Shown one piece after another: positions 50,320 to 60,135 of a DNA stretch of 64,000 bases. The notes under the pieces are model-generated. The model had not been told where the DNA came from and ran no database searches. It saw only the letters and a program-made list of their open reading frames with translations. The translations under genes and the position numbers were made by a program. Each line of letters opens with the position of its first letter. The stretch's first letter is position 1. Origin of the DNA: Hymenolepis diminuta (Eukaryota; Platyhelminthes; Cestoda; Cyclophyllidea; Hymenolepididae); the NCBI GenBank assembly GCA_900708905.1, contig CAADRB010000010.1, positions 1,794,450-1,858,449 on the forward strand, written 5' to 3'.

Positions 50320-53300
50320 ATGCTTCGTCTCAAGTCAACTGATTGTGTTGATTGTCTTCGTGTTACAGACCATCTGCTTTCTGAATACTTGGGTATGATA
50401 AGTTATCCTTCTCAAGATAAAATTGTAAAGTCGACTTTTACTTGTGTTTGTTTATTTTAGGTATAAATAGTTACGATATTGACTCGGGTAAAGGTTTGCT
50501 TACCTTTGGTGATCACTTAGAGTCAGAGCGAATTTCTGAGGTAGTCAGAATTCTAAATATCTCAGGAATCGAAACTTTTTCTGTGTTTGTAGAAAATGGA
50601 TTTGATGAGGTAAAGTCAAAACTCTGTCTTCGGTAAATATTTTAATAATTAAACGACAAATTGTACACTTATTTTAATTATTGGCTTTTATTTATTAAGC
50701 AAACTTTATTGAGTATAGTTTTAACTGTCAACTAAAAAATCGATAACTTCTTCAGCTTGTTAATACAAAAAAATCGATATGAAATTTGCTGCATAGATGT
50801 TTGTTTATTACATGTTTACTAAAATATCGGTTTATTGAAGAGTCTCAAACTTAATGATCACTAGTGTATATGAGTTGACTCTCTGGCTAAGTTCTTTTAC
50901 TTAAATTATTTTTTGCCACAAAATGAGGTAACAGAAAAATAGAGTTGGCGATATTGAGAGTTGGAACAGCGTATTTGAATGGAAGTTAGGAAAAGAAAGT
51001 GACATCTGAATCATTTTGGAAAATGTTTCCTAACATTCATCTTCGATAGAGGGATATTGGCAGGAGTCTCTGGTGAGAAACCCGGTATAGCAACATTGCT
51101 GACGTCAAGTCGGGTCCAAGTTGTTGCATGGATAGGATTTAGAATGAGAACAACAGAAATCACCTACGTTAATGTGCCGGAAAGTTAACTTATCCGAATG
51201 TGTAGTCAGATGCTCGGGTTCGAAGCACACCTAGTGAAGTGGATAACCAACTGTACTGTTTAGAATTGGCTAATAAAGGAAGTTTATCACCAAGGTATCT
51301 CACTGAATGTTAGAAAGGCTTTTCTAAATGGGCTAGAATTATAATTGAAGCACAGCGTTAGAGATTAATTCATCTAAGTAAAATTATCGATCGGTCGCAT
51401 TGGACCCGCGTTTTTTGAGTATCTTAAGCTTAAATACATAAATATAACTGTAGTATGTGTTCATTTTACTATTTCTTAGTCCCCTTTTTCAGAATGAATT
51501 GTTGCCATCGGTCAAACGATCAAAAATAGCTGAAAGTGAAGGTGGTTTTATAACAGATGTTAGTCAATTATGCGCAGTTCTTGAACCTGCAAACTGGTGT
51601 TCCAAAGGGCATAATGTTCCTGCTTGGTGTGCCACTGTGGACCCTTTACCAAAAATGAGCTCTTGTATTTCAGCCCTCACCCGATTGAAACCTTTACCTA
51701 AAGGATTGAGTCATTTGAAAAGGGCTTTTGTAAAACAGTCTGGTTTGAATCGTGTTGGTCGGGTTCTTTTGGGTCTTGCTGGTCAAAAGTAAGTTATACT
51801 TTGTTTGATCTAATCGCAAAATATTGATGCTTACTGATCAAAATTATTAACTAGATTTACAGAAGAAAATGCTAAAGATTTGGCTTCTCAGCTTTGCAAA
51901 GAGACGAGCATCTCAGAACCAACAGTTGATTCCTGTTTCGTGCCTCTCAGTCAACCACGTTCGTGTCGACAACAGACAGCTCTATCCTCTCTCACTAAGC
52001 ATGGGGACGTACTTCGAAGTTGGCCTTTCAACTTTCATTCAGACCAAAATCTTGAATCACTTCTTTCAGTTGGTGGTCTGAAGGACCGATTGAACGAATC
52101 GGCTAGACCCTATTTTTCAGTCGAAGAACTTAGATGGTACTTGTTATTTTGCAATCATTTTGAAAGAGCTTCTGTCTTAATTAAGGTTGGACATCTAGTT
52201 TACTTTGTGAAGATCGTAAATTTCCTCATAACATTCCTGGCCGCACTCTTTAATTATTGTAACTTCGTAATATTTCATGTAAACTTAGGCGTCTTTCAAT
52301 AGAAAATTCAAAGCAAATATCACGGCGAGTAAAATTTGCTATTTTTCACACCCCAGAATTTTCGATGTCTGCGAAGTTTCAGTGTCCAAAATATGTTGTT
52401 TCTTGACGGTTTTTGCATTGGTGTAAGCATTTACTCGATTGACTGGTTTCCGAACATTTTAGTGTGCTGATAAATAGAAAAATTCTTGAGCATTTAATCA
52501 CTTGGAGATCTTCAAAGGAATTTAATTTTCAATCATCTGCTAAATTTTTACATAAACTGTTTTCTCATTATTTTTTTGTAGAAAGACTGTTCCAAGATCT
52601 AGTCCTTCTCCAGGTTAGCATTTCTAGTCTCATGTTCAGTATAACCTTTAATCTCGACCTAAATTTGCCCCCAATCGAAGAAACGATCTAGGGTTTTGTA
52701 TTTCGGTGTCTTATTCCAAATCTCGCGACAGGTGTTGTTTACTTTTTATTGTGTATTGTTTCCTGGTTCTTGCTCGTGTATTGGAAGGTATTGGAAAATA
52801 GAAGTATTTTTCACTAATAAAATAAGTCCAAACGTAATATCGTGGGTCGGTACTTATAAGATATGAATGCAGCGTTTATTATCTCATTTGGATTAATCTT
52901 CCGCCTAACTAAAGGTAAGACCCAAATTAGTTGAGGGGAAGTAATCTTTCGACACTTCTCTTGGAGAAAAAAGGAACATCCCAGAGCCTCTCTAAGGAAA
53001 AGATCTCTTTTCCTGCTATTCTCCCTTCAGTCAGTTTAGCTAGAGGAATTAATCGTACCAATCACTGTATGTGCATAGATAATTATTGAATCGGTGACCT
53101 CTGGTTTTGTAAAAATACGACACTGACACACATTTTACCCACCGTGTTAATGTGAGCTATAAATCGATCGGGTTAGCCATATTGTATCATTGTTATCAGC
53201 CATTGATTTTGTTGAGGAGCTGTTTTATTTTTCTTTTATGATATTATTTGGCTTAAACATATATTTTTGCATTCATCCGTTCTTATCACATCATTTACCC

Positions 53301-54047
53301 ATATCAATACGCAAGTAGCGAAAAACATGGGTGTCTTCAATGAAATGTTGCGGTTTGTTGAAAATCATCAAAATGGCCAACCAACTTGTTCCTATAGAAA
53401 TATTTTTACTGAGAGAGATTTCATTTACCCAGGGTAATTATGGACAAATACATTTCTTTGAAGGTTATTATCACAATGGATCTCTGGTAAAAAGGCGATT
53501 TCTTTCGTCCATTTTAGCTGACAGTTATTTTTTAGGCATAATCACTGGCTGCGACGAGCTGTGGATCTATCTAAAGATGCTTCAAACAATGGCAGGAACG
53601 CTTCTTGCGACCCTGAGAATACAGACAGCGTCTGCAGCTGTGTTGTAATCCACAAACCATCTGTGAAAAAACTCGATGTAAATAATCAAATTCCGTTAGT
53701 TGAAATGGTGTCCAACAGTACCAAATCTTGTATCGATCACGCTTCTATGCTTGCAGCAAATGCGATTGGCCGGTAGGTTAATCGGTCTAGTTAATGATAA
53801 CCCTTCCAGACTCAATCTTGAACAGGGTGAACGATACCTACTAACAGACTGCGACGTCTACCTTTCAGTTGAACCGTGTATGATGTGCACAATGGCACTC
53901 CTTCATTCTCGAGTTGCCAGAGTCTTTATAGCTAAGCGACTACCATCAATCGGAGGAATGTGTAGCCGGTGGAAACTGCCCCTCGTCAAAACCGTCAACC
54001 ATCATTTTCTTGTATTCGCTCCTCCCCCAGAATCAAATAATCAATAA
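50320..54047 (+). CDS. ADAT3: tRNA-specific adenosine deaminase subunit ADAT3, six exons
   Basis: Exons 50320-50392, 50461-50609, 51493-51788, 51855-52136, 53536-53772 and 53810-54047 give 424 residues with consistent phases. The N-terminal half has the ADAT3-type block LPKGLSHLKRAFVK, then SWPFNFHSDQNLESLL. The deaminase fold follows with DHASMLAANAIGR, then VEPCMMCTMALLHSRVARVF and the terminal NHHFLVF. ADAT3 is the non-catalytic partner of ADAT2; together they convert A34 to inosine in tRNA anticodons. It binds zinc through H and PCxxC but lacks the catalytic Glu (HAE in ADAT2, usually HAV in ADAT3); here the triplet is HAS. The last intron is 37 nt. An AG acceptor lies a few nucleotides before the ATG (see operon finding). 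The stop codon overlaps an AATAAA, and fibrillarin converges 94 nt away. Confidence 0.88.
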
Positions 54048-54048
54048 A
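54043..54048 (+). terminator. poly(A) signal AATAAA overlapping the ADAT3 stop codon
   Basis: The hexamer shares the TAA stop (54045-54047), so the ADAT3 3' UTR may be only tens of nucleotides long before the convergent gene. Confidence 0.5.
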
Positions 54049-54074
54049 TGCATATAAAATACAAATGAGATTTC

Positions 54075-54080
54075 TTTATT
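54075..54080 (-). terminator. poly(A) signal of fibrillarin (AATAAA on the minus strand)
   Basis: TTTATT on the plus strand, 62 nt beyond the fibrillarin stop. The ADAT3 and fibrillarin transcripts are likely to be nearly abutting or overlapping at their 3' ends. Confidence 0.5.
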
Positions 54081-54141
54081 TTACGACTTGATTGTTAAAA
54101 AAAATTTATGTACATAAAAGTCGAGGGGGAGTTAGAAATAG

Positions 54142-55234
54142 TTATTGATAAACCGAAGCAGTTAAGACTTTGTACTGAAAGCAAACAATAGCATGTCCTC
54201 GTTCGTAAGGCTCCAAAGTCATCTTTTCTAGAGGGAAGAACTTATCCTTCTTCATGTTCTCCATTTCTCCGGCGTAAACAACTTCCGGATTAGCGACAGA
54301 ATCGATACAAGATGCCTTAATGGAGATAACAGCAAAGCCTCCATCCTTTAAGAATTGTTCAGCATTAAGAGCAACAATACGAGACTGGTCCGGTTGAGCG
54401 ACGTCAGAGAAGACACAGTCAACCATACCTAGAAGAGCCGATCAATCAATAGAGCTGATCACTTACCAACTAGCATTCTGTATCTGTGTGGATGACGAGC
54501 GTCCTCAATAATTGGGACGATATTAGTGCGATGTTTAGCGACATTAAGTAGATCTCGACCGGACCTATGTGAGAATTCTACGGCGTAGACACATCCCTCA
54601 GGTCCGACAATATCTGAGACGTGAGATACAGTGGTTCCACTAGCAGCGCCAAGATAGAGCACACGAGAACCAGGAGCCATATGAATGTCTTTTAAACCGT
54701 TGATAACACCGGCAGCCAACTTGGAACGGAAAGGATTCCACATACGATACTCAATCTTTTCACCACTATCAGACTCAACACTAACTCTCTTCTCACCATA
54801 GATTGACTCGCCAATGACCGAGTTGAGAGTGGCGAGGGAATCGTCCTTCCCTCTTACGATAAATACACCTCCGTGACGATGGGGTTCGACGAAAACCTTT
54901 TTGCCACCGCGCATACCGCCACGGCCGCCACCGCGTCCACGAGGAGTACCTCTCATACTGTTTCTGTCACCTCCACGACCGCGGAATCCACCGCCGTCGC
55001 TACCTCCCCGACCACCACGGAAACCGCCGCGGAATCCACCTCCACCATTTCTGTCACCATCCCCACCACCAAAACTGGCGCGACCGCCTCGATCACCACC
55101 GAAGCCTCCACGACCTCCTCTAGATCCGCCGCCAGCACCGCGCTCACTAAATCTTCCACCACCACGATTCCGACCGCGAAATTCTGGATGAATTAAAATT
55201 ATCAGAAAAAGGCATATATACCTGGTCTGCCCAT
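54142..55234 (-). CDS. FBL: fibrillarin, C/D-box snoRNP 2'-O-methyltransferase
   Basis: Minus-strand exons 55234-55222, 55183-54467 and 54428-54142 give 338 residues (about 320 is usual). The tiny 13-nt first exon encodes only MGRP plus one base and splices over 38 nt into the Gly/Arg-rich (GAR) domain, residues about 5-95. The methyltransferase domain follows: [55 protein letters not shown] (SAM-binding loop), [28 protein letters not shown] and, in exon 3, [20 protein letters not shown]. The ending [12 protein letters not shown] is also typical. The protein methylates pre-rRNA ribose 2'-OH groups in the nucleolus, guided by box C/D snoRNAs. Both introns are 38 nt. All conserved blocks are intact, so it is expected to be functional. 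Confidence 0.96.
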
Positions 55235-57388
55235 ATACTATCAGCGTGCACAAAAATTGATAAACTGTGCAGTTTAACAGTGTACTTAAACAATTTTATA
55301 TTTTCGGGTTGGGGATAATAAGAAGGAATATCCAGTTACCTTTATTAAGCAGAGGTAAACTGAATTAGGAAAAATAGATTAATAGTTACAATTTAAAACA
55401 ATTAGGCGTTTCCACAGTTTGTTATTATATATATCATGCCTATTCGAGAGAATCATTTGTGTATTAATGTCCTCGAAAAAAAGATGCTGTTTAATATGAG
55501 GATACAGTCGTCAACGTTTATTTCAATGTGGTAGAATATCATTTTAGTTAATGGGAAATCGCTAAGCGGAAGGAACCCTATAATGCCCAAATAATCGGCG
55601 AAAAGCAGCACTTCGATAGAAACGAAAGATTAAATTTAAAATATTCTTACGTCATTTAAAGTTTATTTTACCGGATCGTTCACTTTTAAGCATCATTAAT
55701 TGTGTCTTGATATATTTTCTAAATGAACCCTTAATAATATAATGCGTCATTTTTTGATAGCTCCTAGTGAAAGTGCTTACATCCAAAGCATTTCCTTTTT
55801 TAATAAATATAATTAAATATCTTTCTTATTAATTAGAAATTGCGTCTAAATCGCCATAATTGATACAATATTAAGATATCCGAATGTCTAAAATTCCTGA
55901 AACTCGGAAAATTCCTTCCGATTTTATCATTCATAAACTTGTTATCTTTCGTATGCTGTTTGCACGAATTTGAATATCAGTAAAGAAATGAATATTATAT
56001 TAAATAATAAATACTGTTTCATCATTTGTTAAATACAGAGAATATATTATTCCATAAATGGGATTTGAGGTTTCGTTGGAAAAATTACTTTTATATACGG
56101 ATATAAATAATTCAATTTAAAATCAGATTTTAAAATATTTATTATTTCTTACTTTAACTTGCTTTCGTCAATATTATATGCTGATTAGTAACACATAATT
56201 ATTGCAGTTTCTAACAGACTTACAAAATATAATGAAATAAACTTACAACGACTTCGTTTTTCAATGTCTTTTTTTAAGCTGGTGGTAGTTAGATTTAATG
56301 GCATTATGTAATCTTCCTATCTTAAATAATGAATATCTGAATCATTCCGTAATGATTTGAGGTACTGTTTGTAGTCACTGAGTAAAATGCGTTATATCTC
56401 GATTAATATCAACTTTTCAGCTACATTCATTCATTCTCTTTTACTACATTGTAACACACAAAAACACAAAATATTTTATGCAACGGATTCCGGTTACATA
56501 TATATTTACACACAATGAACACATCTGCTTTTTGCTCTATTCCTCAAATGTCATTTTAAAAATCTGCTATAGCCGGCAAATGTCTATCAACACCTGGTGA
56601 TTAGAAACAATTGACTGACTATAAGATCTCCACTACAGTGTCCACAGGCGGTCCCGCTGTATTTCTGCGTGTTTGTACATAAATACCTAAACGGATGTCG
56701 ATCATCACAACGAGCTACCGACGGCGAGACATAACTGACGTCTAACGAAGAAATGTTTTGTATATAAACCTAATTTACTTGTCAATAATTTGGAGTGGCT
56801 TGCCTGACATCTCCGAATTGATCTAGCGACATGAATGGCTTGACTTATTCCAAATATTAGATCGATGTAACTCTGATGGACCTCACGTATTACAAAAACC
56901 AAGCATGATAAACTTCAAAACTTATTTATTTTTATACACAATTTCCTATTATTTTATATTTGTCCATTATATGCCAATCAAAATTAATGGAATTTCAGTA
57001 TGCTTCAAGAGTTGAACTATGTTCATAACGCCATTCTTTCTACATACACAGCAGTTTACAATCAAACAGTTCCATTAAAAAACACTGCCTTTCAACTTCA
57101 CTAAGAATACGGATTTGAAAAGCGATGTAATCTGAAAGAATTTAACGGAAATCAATAGGAAAATAGTATTAATCAATAGTAAAGGAGCTAGGATTCCACA
57201 AAAAGCAAAGTGAAGCTTAAATTATTGCGGAAGAGAATTGACAATAGAGGTATTTGAAATGGTTATTGGCACATAGCAGGTAGGACGGAATTTTAAGAAT
57301 TTGCAAAGGAAGGATAGGTAACTATTAGAGAGAGTTAGAAGATGAAAATGAAAAAGATGGACAAAATTGGTATTCTACAGCCAGATAC
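55235..57388. other. gene-free stretch upstream of fibrillarin
   Basis: AT-rich with no supported exon. It should include the fibrillarin promoter just above 55234. A 17-bp sequence at 56510-56526 recurs at both edges of the scaffold gap. Confidence 0.45.
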
Positions 57389-57569
57389 CAATTGGAAGTG
57401 CATCATCTTCTGACTGTTGGATGGTTGAGCGTATTCGAGCAAGAATGTTGCAGAACCGGTCGCTTCCCATGTAATCCATTTCGCCCCTCTCCCAGGCAAA
57501 CAATCTCCATTCTGGAGGGGGTGGATGTGGCCGATGACGATCGCAAAAGTATTCGTGACCGGAGAATTG
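57389..57569 (-). CDS. candidate internal exon of an unidentified gene
   Basis: On the minus strand, a 181-nt block fully open in one frame lies between a good acceptor (CTTTTAG at 57571-57570) and a donor (GTATCT at 57388-57387). It encodes 60 residues such as EYFCDRHRPHPPPPEWRLF and GSDRFCNILARIRSTIQQ, and its G+C is higher than its surroundings. The plus strand is also open for 66 codons here, so the strand is not certain. I do not recognise the family. No partner exons were found; the downstream side is AT-rich and the upstream side is the inverted repeat and gap. Confidence 0.4.
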
Positions 57570-57687
57570 CTAAAAGGAGTATTTCAAGTTAATTATTTAA
57601 ATGCTAAAATATTAAATGAAGGTATAAAGAAATTCTTTATTAGCATAAAACAATGCAAAAATTTATGGTTTAATTATTCGCGTGCGA

Positions 57688-58481
57688 GAGTGGGATGGAC
57701 ACCAATTCAATGTACTCTTAATAGCCCTATTTTATTGTGATTTGATCGATCAAAATCATAAAAAGAATCACGGTAACGACGTTACTGCTTACGTGAATGA
57801 TGAGATAGTTTAATAAATTAACAATTGTGAAAAGCAACTGAAACTGGCAAGCAGTGAGTCGGACAAATGGTAAAGGGGAGGAGATCGAAAGGATTTCGGA
57901 AGTAAGGCCAAGATATCAAATGGTCTTGCTAAATTCGGATTCGGGATTGTACAATATTTACTTAATGGGTATTTCCTTTTCCCAATGTCAGATTTTATAA
58001 TTCGTTAAATGGATTGTCAACTAGATTGTCAACGGTGTTCAATGCTTAATGACTGGTTCATAATTAGCAATGACTGGTCTCGCCAATTCAGATAATCCTC
58101 TTCCTTCCAGGGGTTAAGGGAGTAGAATGATTTAACATGATACAAGGCAGCCTACATAATCTTAACCGACCAAATATGCGCTTCATCGACCATATCTCCC
58201 AAAGAGTTTCGATGGTCTTACTTGCACTTTATAATTATACTACGGGAATAGATGCTGTGTCACCTTCTAGACTTAATTCCTTTTAATTAAATGCACTCAA
58301 CTATACCGTTTCCAAGTGAAGTAAGTAGGTAAGTAATGTTTTGAAAAAATCGTCACTTTAAAGACGCTTGTGTCAAGCTTCTTAGAACTATGTAAAATAA
58401 TTACAAAAATCGACAAAATATTGGTTCAATGGAAAACTCCAGTTTTTTCTCTAATTTCATTCATACACAATGAACACATCT
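57688..58481 (+). repeat. 794-bp inverted repeat, left arm
   Basis: Reverse complement of 59240-60033 over its whole length, apparently without indels. No gene content recognised. Confidence 0.9.
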
Positions 58482-59239
58482 NNNNNNNNNNNNNNNNNNN
58501 NNNNNNNNNNNNNNNNNNNNNNNNNNNNNNNNNNNNNNNNNNNNNNNNNNNNNNNNNNNNNNNNNNNNNNNNNNNNNNNNNNNNNNNNNNNNNNNNNNNN
58601 NNNNNNNNNNNNNNNNNNNNNNNNNNNNNNNNNNNNNNNNNNNNNNNNNNNNNNNNNNNNNNNNNNNNNNNNNNNNNNNNNNNNNNNNNNNNNNNNNNNN
58701 NNNNNNNNNNNNNNNNNNNNNNNNNNNNNNNNNNNNNNNNNNNNNNNNNNNNNNNNNNNNNNNNNNNNNNNNNNNNNNNNNNNNNNNNNNNNNNNNNNNN
58801 NNNNNNNNNNNNNNNNNNNNNNNNNNNNNNNNNNNNNNNNNNNNNNNNNNNNNNNNNNNNNNNNNNNNNNNNNNNNNNNNNNNNNNNNNNNNNNNNNNNN
58901 NNNNNNNNNNNNNNNNNNNNNNNNNNNNNNNNNNNNNNNNNNNNNNNNNNNNNNNNNNNNNNNNNNNNNNNNNNNNNNNNNNNNNNNNNNNNNNNNNNNN
59001 NNNNNNNNNNNNNNNNNNNNNNNNNNNNNNNNNNNNNNNNNNNNNNNNNNNNNNNNNNNNNNNNNNNNNNNNNNNNNNNNNNNNNNNNNNNNNNNNNNNN
59101 NNNNNNNNNNNNNNNNNNNNNNNNNNNNNNNNNNNNNNNNNNNNNNNNNNNNNNNNNNNNNNNNNNNNNNNNNNNNNNNNNNNNNNNNNNNNNNNNNNNN
59201 NNNNNNNNNNNNNNNNNNNNNNNNNNNNNNNNNNNNNNN
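58482..59239. other. assembly gap (758 N)
   Basis: Run of N lying exactly between the two inverted-repeat arms. Open frames spanning it are artefacts. Confidence 0.99.
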
Positions 59240-60033
59240 AGATGTGTTCATTGTGTATGAATGAAATTAGAGAAAAAACTGGAGTTTTCCATTGAACCAA
59301 TATTTTGTCGATTTTTGTAATTATTTTACATAGTTCTAAGAAGCTTGACACAAGCGTCTTTAAAGTGACGATTTTTTCAAAACATTACTTACCTACTTAC
59401 TTCACTTGGAAACGGTATAGTTGAGTGCATTTAATTAAAAGGAATTAAGTCTAGAAGGTGACACAGCATCTATTCCCGTAGTATAATTATAAAGTGCAAG
59501 TAAGACCATCGAAACTCTTTGGGAGATATGGTCGATGAAGCGCATATTTGGTCGGTTAAGATTATGTAGGCTGCCTTGTATCATGTTAAATCATTCTACT
59601 CCCTTAACCCCTGGAAGGAAGAGGATTATCTGAATTGGCGAGACCAGTCATTGCTAATTATGAACCAGTCATTAAGCATTGAACACCGTTGACAATCTAG
59701 TTGACAATCCATTTAACGAATTATAAAATCTGACATTGGGAAAAGGAAATACCCATTAAGTAAATATTGTACAATCCCGAATCCGAATTTAGCAAGACCA
59801 TTTGATATCTTGGCCTTACTTCCGAAATCCTTTCGATCTCCTCCCCTTTACCATTTGTCCGACTCACTGCTTGCCAGTTTCAGTTGCTTTTCACAATTGT
59901 TAATTTATTAAACTATCTCATCATTCACGTAAGCAGTAACGTCGTTACCGTGATTCTTTTTATGATTTTGATCGATCAAATCACAATAAAATAGGGCTAT
60001 TAAGAGTACATTGAATTGGTGTCCATCCCACTC
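59240..60033 (-). repeat. 794-bp inverted repeat, right arm
   Basis: Mirror image of the left arm. It begins at the gap edge and stops at 60033, where the two flanks become unrelated. Confidence 0.9.
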
Positions 60034-60135
60034 CATTAATTGATGGAATTTCTTAAATTCGTGAAAAAAAATTTTATCAGATGGAAGTGGTAGAAAATGA
60101 AGCAGCGTTCAATTTAGAGTGTTATTTTATTGAAA

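Noticed and set aside
53331..53535. Additional ADAT3 exon in the 1.4-kb intron
   Set aside because: Exons 4 and 5 join directly in phase 2 and give the expected ADAT3 text; the open frame here lacks family motifs.
54873..55196. Thr/Ser-rich and Pro-rich plus-strand frames
   Set aside because: They are shadows of the Gly/Arg-rich repeat of fibrillarin on the opposite strand.
58370..59351. Long open frames of 264-296 codons on both strands
   Set aside because: They run through the N gap; the mirror-image pairs simply reflect the inverted repeat.
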